DNA of 41,804 nucleotides from Rhizobium sullae (GTDB lineage Bacteria > Pseudomonadota > Alphaproteobacteria > Rhizobiales > Rhizobiaceae), in the NCBI RefSeq assembly GCF_900169785.1, contig NZ_FWER01000052.1, positions 27,789 to 69,592 of the forward strand, read 5' to 3'. Below are positions 31,848 through 39,855 of this stretch, piece after piece (positions within the stretch are counted from its first letter, which is position 1; every line of letters starts with the position of its first letter). The notes under the pieces were generated by a model. The model did no database searches, was not told the DNA's origin, and saw only the letters and a program-made list of their open reading frames with translations. The translations under genes and the position numbers were made by a program.

Positions 31848-32639
31848 TCATGCCGTCAATTTTGACCTGAGGTTATCGACGATTTCCTGCATGCGGTCTG
31901 CCGGGGCATGGCCGATCAGCATGAAGGCATGGCTCCGGCTGGACCAGTAGATGACGTTCATGCCATTGCGGCCCTCAATGTCTGGCGTCTTTTCGCCCTT
32001 GTCCGAGCGGATGATGCAGAGCGCCATCGGGCCGGTCTCGGGATCAAGATAGGCAATCTGCGCAAGCGGTTTTTCGTCATATTCCAGGAGCAGTACGCGC
32101 TTGAAGTCGACCCCCTGCAATGCAACCATCCCGGGAGAAAGTGCAAGGCCGAGCTTTCGGTCGATCTGGGCAAGCTGAATGCTCTGCACATCGGCAGGCG
32201 GAACGGGACCTGCCAGCGTGTCCGGCGTGTAGAGCGAGATATATTCGGCAACGACAGCGCGCCATTCGGCCCCCTCGTCCTTCGATAGGTTGCGGCTGAT
32301 GCCGAGATAGGCGCGGTCTGCAATTACGCCGGCGACGACCGAGGCGGCCAGAGCGCCGAGAAAGCCGCGTCGGCTCATAAAGCTAGGCGCTTTGCCTTCC
32401 TGCTTCGAGAGGATCGCGGCAAGCATCGATTCCAGGCTAGCTTGAGGTGCTGCAGCAAGTAACGGAGCAAAGGCGTCCTTGAACGGCAGGTTGCTGCGAG
32501 ACAGGAATTCCAGCCGCGCGGCCACGCGTTCGTCGGCATTAAGGAGCGCTTCGATGCGCGCGGCATCCTGCGGCGGAAGTTCGCCGTCGATGAAGGCAGT
32601 CAGCTCTTCGTCAGAGGGTATGTTGATGTCGTTGCTCAT
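31848..32639 (-). CDS. Anti-sigma factor, membrane-anchored
   Basis: The 263-residue protein starts with the ASD-like N-domain of anti-sigma factors (PSDEELTAFIDGELPPQDAARIEALLNADERVAARLEFL). A single membrane segment follows near 103-125 (RRGFLGALAASVVAGVIA), then a periplasmic domain ending MLIGHAPADRMQEIVDNL. The zinc-binding HxxxCxxC motif of ZAS anti-sigmas is absent. The RR before the membrane segment looks like a Tat motif but sits mid-protein. The ATG overlaps the sigma gene stop (ATGA), the usual coupling of the pair. It should hold the ECF factor at the membrane until an envelope signal appears. Confidence 0.87.
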   Translation of the reverse strand: MSNDINIPSDEELTAFIDGELPPQDAARIEALLNADERVAARLEFLSRSNLPFKDAFAPLLAAAPQASLESMLAAILSKQEGKAPSFMSRRGFLGALAASVVAGVIADRAYLGISRNLSKDEGAEWRAVVAEYISLYTPDTLAGPVPPADVQSIQLAQIDRKLGLALSPGMVALQGVDFKRVLLLEYDEKPLAQIAYLDPETGPMALCIIRSDKGEKTPDIEGRNGMNVIYWSSRSHAFMLIGHAPADRMQEIVDNLRSKLTA

Positions 32640-33241
32640 TGCCGTCCCTCGTCCGAAATGGCGCCGGAAAGCGTAGCACGCGCTGCCGCCAGCCGGCTCA
32701 TCACCGTTCCGATCGGTATAGCCAATACATCCGCCACCTCGCGATAGGAGAGCCCTTCCACATAGGCGAGGAAGACGGCGCTGCGCTGTGCTTCCGGAAG
32801 CGCATGCACCTGCCGCAGCACCTGGTTTGCCATGACATGCGTTTCGGTGTCGCGGGCTCCGTCGAAGACCAGCGCTTCCTCCGGAGCAGCGAAACCCGCG
32901 CCTTGGCGAACCTTGCGGGAGCGGATCTCGTTCAGCCAGATCGAATGCAGGATCGAAAACAGCCAGCGATCGAGCCGCGTTCCCTGTTCGAATTGCCCGC
33001 CGCGTTCCAGCGCCCGGACGCAGGTCTGCTGCACGAGGTCGTCGGCCACATCGCGCTGCCGCGAGAGCACGAGACCATAGCGCCAGAGCCTGGCAAGGTT
33101 CTCCGTCAGGCCTTTCCTGATATCCGCTTCGCTCGCGATGGCCGCCTCCGCCCCAGTTCCTCCTCCGGGGATCGCCAACCGAAGCGGCGATCCCGTTTCC
33201 AGACGACTATAGGCAGGAAATGTGGTGCGCGCGACCGGCAT
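32636..33241 (-). CDS. ECF-type RNA polymerase sigma factor
   Basis: The 201-residue protein has sigma region 2 (LARLWRYGLVLSRQRDVADDLVQQTCVRAL, with RLDRWLFSILHSIWLNEIRSRK) and region 4 (LPEAQRSAVFLAYVEGLSYREVADVLAIPIGTVMSRLAAAR), and no regions 1 or 3, the ECF layout. Its N-terminal 35 residues are extra. GGAGAG precedes the ATG by 8 nt. It is coupled to the anti-sigma gene downstream and follows the TPR gene by 37 bp, so all three share one transcript. Repeated promoter-like boxes upstream of the operon and of the divergent polyketide genes are candidate targets. Confidence 0.93.
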   Translation of the reverse strand: MPVARTTFPAYSRLETGSPLRLAIPGGGTGAEAAIASEADIRKGLTENLARLWRYGLVLSRQRDVADDLVQQTCVRALERGGQFEQGTRLDRWLFSILHSIWLNEIRSRKVRQGAGFAAPEEALVFDGARDTETHVMANQVLRQVHALPEAQRSAVFLAYVEGLSYREVADVLAIPIGTVMSRLAAARATLSGAISDEGRQ

Positions 33242-33278
33242 TCGATTATCTCTCCTTGCCGCCCCGCGCCGCCTCGAT

Positions 33279-33824
33279 TCAGATCTTCGACGGATCGAGG
33301 ATCACGGCGTTGAGATCCTGATATTCCTCGCAGCCCGTGCCGCAGATCGCCTTGATCATGTTCAGCTGCTCCTTGGCGAGATCGACGCGGCCTTTGACGA
33401 CGTAGGCTTCGCCGAGATATTCACGGACCTTCGCATATTGCGGATCGAGCTTTACCGACTGAAGGTAATAGGAGATGCCTTCATCTGTGCGGCCGAGCTT
33501 GCGGGTGGCATAGCCGCGATAATTCAGCACTTCCGCATTGTTCTGATCCTTGACGGTGTCGAGCATGGCCAGCGCTTCTTCGTATCGGCCAGCCTTCGCC
33601 AGCGAATAGGCATAGTCGGTACGGTTCTCATCCGTCACATTGGCGCTCTGCTGCCTCACACACTGCTTCGACCTCTTGTCATAGATCTGACCTTTCTTGC
33701 AGGTGGGTGTGCCCGCGCCGCCGCCACCACCGCCGCCGACGGCGAAGACCGGGGTGGGAAGCATGGAAGCGGCGATGCAGCCGCCGAGGACGAGAGAAGC
33801 GATACGGACAATCGTGGTCGTCAT
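33279..33824 (-). CDS. Secreted tetratricopeptide-repeat protein of the ECF operon
   Basis: The 181-residue product has a signal peptide (cleaved near TPVFAVGG), a run of glycines, a cysteine pair in CKKGQIYDKRSKQC, and then two to three TPR units (DYAYSLAKAGRYEEALAMLD, AEVLNYRGYATRKLGRTDEGISYYLQSVKLDPQYAKVREYLGEAYV). It ends with another close cysteine pair (ICGTGC). It probably acts in the periplasm as a protein-protein adaptor. As the first gene of the sigma operon it may take part in sensing, which is inference. The ATG has GGAG 8 nt upstream. Confidence 0.82.
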   Translation of the reverse strand: MTTTIVRIASLVLGGCIAASMLPTPVFAVGGGGGGGAGTPTCKKGQIYDKRSKQCVRQQSANVTDENRTDYAYSLAKAGRYEEALAMLDTVKDQNNAEVLNYRGYATRKLGRTDEGISYYLQSVKLDPQYAKVREYLGEAYVVKGRVDLAKEQLNMIKAICGTGCEEYQDLNAVILDPSKI

Positions 33825-33857
33825 GGGATATCTCCGGGAAAATGACGTTGCCGCGAA

Positions 33858-33885
33858 AGAACACCCCTACCCCGCATTTTATTCG
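33858..33885 (-). promoter_or_regulatory. Candidate ECF promoter of the TPR-sigma-anti-sigma operon
   Basis: Read on the minus strand: CGAATAAAA (-35-like, 33885-33877), then TGTTCTTTC (-10-like, 33863-33855). The core words GAATAAA and TGTTCTT are separated by 14 nt and the ATG is about 30 bp further. The same two words occur in front of the divergent polyketide synthase gene. Confidence 0.6.
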
Positions 33886-33930
33886 GGTGGCGCAAGGCAT
33901 TTCCCATCACATTTTTGTGACGTCGGCCGC

Positions 33931-33960
33931 GGGAATAAATCGCCGTCAGAAGTGTTCTTC
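33931..33960 (+). promoter_or_regulatory. Candidate ECF promoter of the type III PKS operon
   Basis: GGGAATAAA (33931-33939) and TGTTCTTC (33953-33960) are separated by 13 nt (16 nt between GGAAT and TGTT), a spacing fit for ECF promoters. The GTG start is 33 bp downstream. The boxes mirror those of the divergent sigma operon, suggesting one shared sigma factor. Confidence 0.62.
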
Positions 33961-33992
33961 GTATTGCCGTCGGGGGCAAAAAGGAGAATGCC

Positions 33993-35045
33993 GTGAACGA
34001 TACGGTCAAATTTCTGAGCCTCGCCGTTGCCGTGCCCGAACACATCATCACGCAGACGGAAGCAGCCGAGGCATCGGCCCGCCTCTTTGCCGGCCGCTTC
34101 GAGGATTTTCGGCATCTTGCGAGCGTCTTCGACAATGCCGGCATCGCCAAGCGGCATGCCGCGCGGCCGCTTTCATGGTTCGATGAGCCGCATGGCTGGC
34201 AAAACCGGATGGAGGCCTATGCCGAGGTTTCAAGCCGCCTTTTCGTCGAAGCGGCGACCAAGGCGCTGCGCCAGGCCGATCTCAAGGCAAGCGACGTCGA
34301 TTGCGTCGTCACCGTCTCCTCTACCGGGTTTATGACGCCGAGTCTGGATGCGCAGCTTGCCGAAAAGATAGGGTTCCGGGCGGATATAGAGCGCGTGCCG
34401 GTATTCGGGCTCGGCTGCGCCGCCGGCGTCTCGGGATTCGGCATCGCGTCGCGCCTGGCGAAGGGCAAACCGGGCAAGACCGTGCTCTTCGTGACGATCG
34501 AGCTTTGCACCCTCGCCTTTCGGCTGGACGAGCTGACGCGGCCCAATATCGTCGCAACCGCGCTCTTCGGCGATGGTGCCGCAGCATGCGTGCTTCGAAA
34601 CGGCGGAGATGGCATAGCCGAAGTGGAATCGAGCGGCGAACATCTGTTTCCCGACACGCTCGACATCATGGGTTGGAAGATCGACGACACGGGCTTCGGC
34701 ATCGTGCTTGCGCAGTCGCTGCCGCCCTTCGTGGAGACGGAGCTCGGTCCCGCTGTGGACGGGATACTCGCCCGCAATGGCCTTTCACGCCCGGACATCG
34801 GCCGCTTCATATGCCATCCGGGCGGGACCAAGGTGCTGGCGGCAATGGAAAGCGCGCTTTCGCTCGCGCCAGGTTCGCTGGATCACGAGCGCGCGGTGGT
34901 TTCCGATTATGGCAACATGTCCTCGCCGACCGTGTTCTTCGTGCTGGAACGAGCGATCCACGCGGGCCTGCCCGACCGCGCGGCGATGATCGCCATGGGA
35001 CCAGGTTTCTCCGCGAGCTGCGTCACGCTGCGGAGAACTGCATGA
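33993..35045 (+). CDS. Type III polyketide synthase (chalcone/stilbene synthase family)
   Basis: The 350-residue enzyme has the thiolase-fold catalytic triad: Cys142 in GLGCAAGVSG, His275 in CHPGGTK and Asn308 in DYGNMSSPT. These enzymes extend an acyl-CoA starter with malonyl-CoA and cyclise the product; bacterial relatives paired with a methyltransferase (Bacillus BpsA) make alkylpyrones from fatty acyl-CoA. The GTG start has AGGAGA 7 nt upstream. The stop overlaps the ATG of the methyltransferase. A promoter-like pair shared with the divergent ECF operon is upstream. The starter and product here are inferred, not shown. Confidence 0.93.
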   Translation: MNDTVKFLSLAVAVPEHIITQTEAAEASARLFAGRFEDFRHLASVFDNAGIAKRHAARPLSWFDEPHGWQNRMEAYAEVSSRLFVEAATKALRQADLKASDVDCVVTVSSTGFMTPSLDAQLAEKIGFRADIERVPVFGLGCAAGVSGFGIASRLAKGKPGKTVLFVTIELCTLAFRLDELTRPNIVATALFGDGAAACVLRNGGDGIAEVESSGEHLFPDTLDIMGWKIDDTGFGIVLAQSLPPFVETELGPAVDGILARNGLSRPDIGRFICHPGGTKVLAAMESALSLAPGSLDHERAVVSDYGNMSSPTVFFVLERAIHAGLPDRAAMIAMGPGFSASCVTLRRTA

Positions 35046-35545
35046 TGCCCGCCTCTATTGCGCTTCTGACCTTCGTCACGCTCCAGCGCCTCAGTGAGCT
35101 TGTCCTTGCCAGGCGCAATACGGCCGCGCTCTTTGCAAAAGGCGGACACGAGACCGGGGCAGAACATTACCCCTACATGGTCGCACTGCACGCGACCTGG
35201 ATCGGCGGATTGTGGCTGCTTGCCACGGACAAGCCGATGAACTTTTTTTGGCTCGCCATCTTCCTGTTGCTGCAAGTCATCCGCCTCTGGGTGCTTGCCA
35301 CTCTCAAGGAGCGGTGGACGACGCGGATCATCGTCCTGCCTGGGGCACCGCTCATCCGCAGCGGACCCTATCGCTTCATGCGGCATCCCAATTATGCGGT
35401 GGTCGCCGGCGAGATTGCGGTTCTGCCGCTTGCCTTCGGCATGCCGCTCTACGCAGCCGCTTTCACGATCCTGAACGCGCTCATGCTTGCCATTCGCATC
35501 CGGGCCGAAAATGCCGCACTCAAAACGGCAATGATTTTGAAATGA
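35042..35545 (+). CDS. Isoprenylcysteine carboxyl methyltransferase (ICMT) family protein
   Basis: The 167-residue membrane protein has four hydrophobic segments and the ICMT signature near the C-terminus: SGPYRFMRHPNYAVVAGEI, with the SAM-contacting RHPNY, and an acidic helix end (RIRAENAAL). In Bacillus the equivalent neighbour of the type III PKS (YpbQ/BpsB) methylates alkylpyrones to methyl ethers; that is the likely role here. It overlaps the PKS stop by four bases (ATGA), with GGAGA upstream, so the two proteins are made together. Confidence 0.88.
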   Translation: MMPASIALLTFVTLQRLSELVLARRNTAALFAKGGHETGAEHYPYMVALHATWIGGLWLLATDKPMNFFWLAIFLLLQVIRLWVLATLKERWTTRIIVLPGAPLIRSGPYRFMRHPNYAVVAGEIAVLPLAFGMPLYAAAFTILNALMLAIRIRAENAALKTAMILK

Positions 35546-35622
35546 AATGCGATTTTTCAATTGCGCCTTCGCGATCCTAAGGGCATTTTCGACCCTTGGA
35601 ATTCAGTGGGCTGCAAGAACAA

Positions 35623-36870
35623 ATGACCAAGAACGCAATCGTGCTCGGTGCCGGCATCATCGGTGTCTCGGCCGCAATTCATCTGCAACGGCGTGGGCGG
35701 CAGGTAACGCTGATCGACCGCAAGGATCCCGGCAGCGAGACCTCGTACGGCAATGCGGGATTGATCCAGCGTGAAGGTGTCGTGCCCTACGGCTTTCCCC
35801 AGCAGATCGGGCTGCTGCTGCGCTATGCGCTGAACAACCGCATCGACGCGCATTATCACCTGAAGGCGCTCCCAGGCCAGCTCGCCTTCCTTGCCCGCTA
35901 TTGGTGGAACTCCAATCAACGCCGCCACGAGATGATCACCCGAGCCTATGCGCCGCTGATCGAGAACTCGATCCTAGAACACAAGGACCTGATCGAGGCG
36001 TCCCATGCAGAGCAGTTGATCCGGAAAGACGGCTGGATGAAGATCTTCCGGACCGAGGTAAGGCGCGACGAAGAGCTTGCCGAGGCCGGAAGCTGGCAGA
36101 AGGAATTCGGCGTCAGCTACGAAACGCTGTCTTCCGCGGACATTGCACGCATGGAGCCGAGCCTCATGCAGACCTTCGCCGGCGGCATTCGCTGGCGCGA
36201 CCCCTGGTCGGTCCTTGACCCGCAGGCGCTGACTGCCGCCTACCGCGCCTATTTCGAAAGCCTTGGCGGCCGTTTTGTCATCGGCGATGCCGCTTCGCTC
36301 GGCCAGTCGGGTTCCGGCTGGAAAATCATGACGTCCGAAGGTTCGCTCGAGGCAGACGACGCGGTGATGGCGCTCGGCCCCTGGGCTGCGGTTGCCACCA
36401 AGCGGCTCGGCTATTCCTTCCCGCTTGGCGTCAAGCGCGGCTATCACATGCATTATGCCGCGGAAGGCAATGCGGTCCTCAACAACTGGACGCTCGATGC
36501 CGAGCGCGGTTATTTCCTCGCGCCTATGAACCGCGGCATCCGGCTGACCACGGGTGCGGAATTTGCCGCGCTCGACGCGCCGAAGACGCCGGTTCAGCTT
36601 GACCGCGCGGAAAAGGTCGCCCGCGCCGTCTTCCCGCTCGGACGCCGGCTCGATCCCGAGCCATGGATGGGTGCGCGTCCCTGCACGCCGGACATGATGC
36701 CGATCATCGGCAAGGCGCCGCTGCACAACGGCCTGTGGTTCGCCTTCGGTCATGCGCATCACGGCCTGACGCTCGGTCCGGTGACCGGCCGCGTGCTGGC
36801 GGAACTGATCACCGGAGAAACGCCGTTCATCAATATTTCCGCCTATTCGCCGCAGCGCTTCAATCCGTAG
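35623..36870 (+). CDS. FAD-dependent D-amino-acid dehydrogenase-like oxidoreductase
   Basis: A 415-residue DAO-family flavoprotein. The FAD-binding Rossmann motif is at the start (AIVLGAGIIGVSAAIHLQRRG, ending with an acidic residue in LID). The DadA-like ETSYGNAGLIQ loop and the C-terminal GARPCTPDMMPIIG and FGHAHHGLTLGP motifs follow. DadA enzymes deaminate D-amino acids and pass electrons to the quinone pool; the substrate here is uncertain. The ATG at 35623 fits the flavin motif; an upstream in-frame TTG is less likely. It follows the methyltransferase by 77 bp and could be read through, but it is not part of the typical PKS pair. It converges on the SnoaL gene, 24 bp apart. Confidence 0.87.
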   Translation: MTKNAIVLGAGIIGVSAAIHLQRRGRQVTLIDRKDPGSETSYGNAGLIQREGVVPYGFPQQIGLLLRYALNNRIDAHYHLKALPGQLAFLARYWWNSNQRRHEMITRAYAPLIENSILEHKDLIEASHAEQLIRKDGWMKIFRTEVRRDEELAEAGSWQKEFGVSYETLSSADIARMEPSLMQTFAGGIRWRDPWSVLDPQALTAAYRAYFESLGGRFVIGDAASLGQSGSGWKIMTSEGSLEADDAVMALGPWAAVATKRLGYSFPLGVKRGYHMHYAAEGNAVLNNWTLDAERGYFLAPMNRGIRLTTGAEFAALDAPKTPVQLDRAEKVARAVFPLGRRLDPEPWMGARPCTPDMMPIIGKAPLHNGLWFAFGHAHHGLTLGPVTGRVLAELITGETPFINISAYSPQRFNP

Positions 36871-36894
36871 CGGCAGGACAACACGTGGCGAATT

Positions 36895-37284
36895 TCATCG
36901 GAGCTGTGCTTCGATCGCCGCCTTGTCGATGACCGACCATACCTCGTCGATCTTTTCCCGATCGAAGCGATAGAAGACGTTTTCGGTGAAAGTGACGCGC
37001 TTTCCGTTGACTGGAAGGCCGAGGAACGTACCCTGCGGCGTGCAATCGAAAGCGAGCCGGCTAGCGACAAGGGGCGGGTCGGATGTGAGCAGTTGGACGT
37101 CGAAACGAAGGTCGGGGATCTCCTGGAAATCCCGCGCCAGCATCGCCTGATAGCCTGGCAGGCCGAGCTGCCGGCCATTGTGGCGCACATGGTCGCCGAC
37201 GAAGCGCCCCAGCCGATGCCAGTCCTGCGCATTGAGACACGCGAGGTAATCGCGATAGATCGCTGAAAGTTCATCTTTGCTCAA
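36895..37284 (-). CDS. SnoaL-like ester cyclase-type protein
   Basis: The 129-residue protein has the cone-shaped NTF2/SnoaL pattern: YRDYLACLNAQDWHRLGRFVGDHVRHNG, YQAMLARDFQEIPDLRFDVQLL, and FLGLPVNGKRVTFTENVFYRFDREKIDEVWSVIDK. Relatives include ester cyclases of aromatic polyketide pathways, and many of unknown role. The start is a TTG at 37284 with GGAGG 9 nt before it; no ATG fits as well. It is followed on the same strand by nothing but the convergent oxidoreductase, and preceded by gluconokinase 38 bp upstream. Confidence 0.8.
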   Translation of the reverse strand: MSKDELSAIYRDYLACLNAQDWHRLGRFVGDHVRHNGRQLGLPGYQAMLARDFQEIPDLRFDVQLLTSDPPLVASRLAFDCTPQGTFLGLPVNGKRVTFTENVFYRFDREKIDEVWSVIDKAAIEAQLR

Positions 37285-37322
37285 CGCGAGTCCTCCGGCT
37301 CTGGCTTCTGCGGCGGCCTTAG

Positions 37323-37856
37323 TCAGGAAACGCCGAGCGGCGCGAGCTTCTTTCGAGCCTCTTCGGCAATGCCTTCGACTGTGTCATCGATATCGACGGT
37401 CACTACACCAGGTTCGCCCGTTGGCGCTTCCAGCGTTTCGAGCTGGCTTTCAAGCAGGGACGACGGCATGAAGTGCCCCTTGCGATGCCCCATCCGCTCG
37501 GCCAGCAGTTCCCTCGAGCCTTCGAGATAGACGAAAAATAGATTGCCGCCGGCCGCAGCGCGCAGGCGCTCACGGTAGAGGCGCTTCAGCGCCGAGCACG
37601 TGACGATGACACCCTCGCCTTTTGCTAGGGCGTCCTTCATGGCTTCGCCAATGAGATCGAGCCAAGGCATGCGATCCGCATCGCTCAATGGAATGCCTTT
37701 CGACATTTTCTCGACGTTGGATGCCGGATGAAGCTGGTCGCCTTCGATGAAGCGGAGGCTCAGCGCCTCCGCCAGCTTCTCGCCGATCGAGGATTTTCCG
37801 GAGCCGCTGACGCCCATGACAATGATTGCGTGGGCCTGGTTCGTCCGCTCCGGCAT
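37323..37856 (-). CDS. gntK: Gluconokinase
   Basis: The enzyme phosphorylates gluconate to 6-phosphogluconate with ATP. The 177-residue length is typical. The P-loop GVSGSGKS is at residues 15-22, followed by FIEGDQLHPASNVEKMSKGIPLSDADRMPWL, the gluconate-binding signature. CSALKRLYRERLR and GHFMPSSLLESQLETLE complete the conserved set. It lies 29 bp downstream of dppF on the same strand, so it may be read with the dipeptide operon, although the two functions are not obviously linked. Confidence 0.93.
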   Translation of the reverse strand: MPERTNQAHAIIVMGVSGSGKSSIGEKLAEALSLRFIEGDQLHPASNVEKMSKGIPLSDADRMPWLDLIGEAMKDALAKGEGVIVTCSALKRLYRERLRAAAGGNLFFVYLEGSRELLAERMGHRKGHFMPSSLLESQLETLEAPTGEPGVVTVDIDDTVEGIAEEARKKLAPLGVS

Positions 37857-37885
37857 TTCAGTCCTCCGTCGTCGCCTGCGTCCGC

Positions 37886-38839
37886 TCAGTCGAGCGGGAA
37901 ATGACAGGCGTATTTTTGTTCACCCTCTCCACTTAGTTCAGGCTCTACCCGGCGGCAATAGTCCTGCGCCTTCCAGCAGCGCGGGTTGAAGTGACAGCCG
38001 CTCGGCGGCTTCAGCGGCGAGGGAAGCTCGCCCTGGAGACGGATACGGTTCTTAGCGCGATCGGGATCGGCGATCGGCGTCGCCGACAGAAGTGCCGCCG
38101 TATAGGGATGACGCGGATGCGCAAAGACTTCCGCTGCGGGCCCGGTTTCGACGGGGCGGCCGAGATACATGACCATCACATCGTCGGCGATGTGGCGGAC
38201 GACCGACAGGCCGTGCGAGATGAAGAGATAGGCAAGGCCCATCTCCTTCTGCAGGTCCATCAACAGGTTCAGCACCTGTGCCTGGATGGAGAGGTCGAGC
38301 GCCGAAACCGGCTCGTCGAGCACCAGCACCTTCGGCCGCAGCATGAGTGCGCGAGCAATGGCGATACGCTGGCGCTGGCCACCGGAGAACATATGCGGAT
38401 AGCGGTCATAGTGCTCAGGCCGCAGACCGACGCGCGCCATCATTTCCTCCGCCTTCCGGCGTCGCTTGGCGGCATCCAAGTCGGTGTTGATCTTCAGCGG
38501 CTCTTCAAGGATTGCACCGACCTTCTGGCGCGGATTGAGCGATCCGTAAGGATTCTGGAAAACGATCTGAACCTGGCTGCGCAGGGTGCGGTCGCCGACG
38601 CGGGCAGGCTTGCCATCGATCAGCAGTTCGCCGGCCGTCGGGTCTTCGATCATGGTGACGAGGCGCGCAAGCGTCGACTTGCCGCAACCGGATTCGCCGA
38701 CAACGGCGAGCGTCTTACCGGAATAGAGGCTGAAGCTCACGCCGTTCAGCGCCTTGACGGTCGCCTCCGGTTTGAACATGCCGCGATTGACGGTGTAGAA
38801 ACGGGCAAGATCCTTGCCCTCGAGAACGGCGCCGGTCAT
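37886..38839 (-). CDS. dppF: Dipeptide ABC transporter ATP-binding protein DppF
   Basis: The 317-residue ATPase has Walker A GESGCGKST, signature FSGGQRQRIAIARAL and Walker B VLVLDEPVSALD. The oligopeptide C-terminal domain (GELPSPLKPPSGCHFNPRCW) carries several cysteines, as in this family. It energises uptake of dipeptides through DppBC together with DppD. Its ATG overlaps the dppD stop (ATGA). The order B-C-D-F on the minus strand is the standard dpp arrangement. Confidence 0.92.
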   Translation of the reverse strand: MTGAVLEGKDLARFYTVNRGMFKPEATVKALNGVSFSLYSGKTLAVVGESGCGKSTLARLVTMIEDPTAGELLIDGKPARVGDRTLRSQVQIVFQNPYGSLNPRQKVGAILEEPLKINTDLDAAKRRRKAEEMMARVGLRPEHYDRYPHMFSGGQRQRIAIARALMLRPKVLVLDEPVSALDLSIQAQVLNLLMDLQKEMGLAYLFISHGLSVVRHIADDVMVMYLGRPVETGPAAEVFAHPRHPYTAALLSATPIADPDRAKNRIRLQGELPSPLKPPSGCHFNPRCWKAQDYCRRVEPELSGEGEQKYACHFPLD

Positions 38840-39855
38840 ACGAAGTCTCCAGCGGATTGCTTCGGCATCACGCCGGGGTGACCGAGCGGCTTGCCGTCTT
38901 TCAAAGGATAGTTACAGAGTGCGAGGCCGAGCTCCGGCCCCTGGCGGACAACGCCGCGATCGCACTCGACCGTGGCATAGCCGCAGCGTGGTGCGAACAG
39001 ACAGCCGCGCGGCCGGTCATGCTGACCGGGAACGACACCTGCTATCGACGGCAAATGCTGGCCGACTTGGGCACGCTCCGGCAGGGCGGAAAGCAAGGCG
39101 GCGGTGTAGGGATGATGCGGGTCGCGGAAGAGCGCCTTGACCGGCTGCTCCTCGACCTTTTGTCCGGCATACTGAACCTGCACGCGCTCGGCGGTTTCGG
39201 CGACGACACCCATATCGTGGGTGATCAGCACCAGCGCCATGCCCTGCTCCTTTTGCAGGCGCACGAGCAGGTCGAGGATCTGTGCCTGGATAGTCACGTC
39301 AAGTGCGGTCGTCGGCTCGTCGGCGATCAAGAGCTTCGGATTGCAGGCGAGCGCCATGGCGATCATCACGCGCTGGCTCATGCCGCCGGACATCTGGTGC
39401 GGGAAATTCGACAGGCGATCTTCCGGCGCCGGGATGCCGACGAGGTTCAGGAGCTCGATCGAGCGCTCGCGGCGCTCCTTGCGGTTGAGGCCCATGTGCA
39501 CCCGCAGACTCTCGCCAAGCTGGAAGCCGACGGTAAAGCACGGGTTCAGGCTCGACATCGGCTCCTGGAAGATCATCGCCATGTCCTTGCCGATGATCCT
39601 GCGGCGCTGGCGGCCGGAAATGCCGATGAGCTCCTTGCCGTCGAAAGTCATGCGGTCGGCAGTGATCTTCGCCGTCCAGGGCAGAAGGCCCATCATGGCG
39701 AGCATGGCAACGGACTTGCCGGAGCCGGATTCGCCGACGATCGAGAGGATCTCGCCCTTGTCGCAGCTGAGCGATACGCCGTCGACGGCGCGGAAGAGGC
39801 CGGAAGACGTCTGGAATTCGACGGTCAGATTCTGAATATCGAGAAGTGGCATCAT
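38836..39855 (-). CDS. dppD: Dipeptide ABC transporter ATP-binding protein DppD
   Basis: A 339-residue ATPase starting MMPLLDIQNLTVEF. Walker A is GESGSGKS, the signature MSGGMSQRVMIAMAL and Walker B LLIADEPTTALD. The C-terminal oligopeptide domain has GVVPGQHDRPRGCLFAPRCGYA. The start at 39855 is chosen because it overlaps the dppC stop by four bases and matches the family's N-terminus; the longer frame runs into dppC. It works with DppF as the two nucleotide-binding subunits. Confidence 0.92.
   Translation of the reverse strand: MMPLLDIQNLTVEFQTSSGLFRAVDGVSLSCDKGEILSIVGESGSGKSVAMLAMMGLLPWTAKITADRMTFDGKELIGISGRQRRRIIGKDMAMIFQEPMSSLNPCFTVGFQLGESLRVHMGLNRKERRERSIELLNLVGIPAPEDRLSNFPHQMSGGMSQRVMIAMALACNPKLLIADEPTTALDVTIQAQILDLLVRLQKEQGMALVLITHDMGVVAETAERVQVQYAGQKVEEQPVKALFRDPHHPYTAALLSALPERAQVGQHLPSIAGVVPGQHDRPRGCLFAPRCGYATVECDRGVVRQGPELGLALCNYPLKDGKPLGHPGVMPKQSAGDFV

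Noticed and set aside
35546..35622. Short AAGGG/CCCTT stem near 35579 as a terminator of the PKS operon
   Set aside because: The stem is only five base pairs and has no U-run after it.
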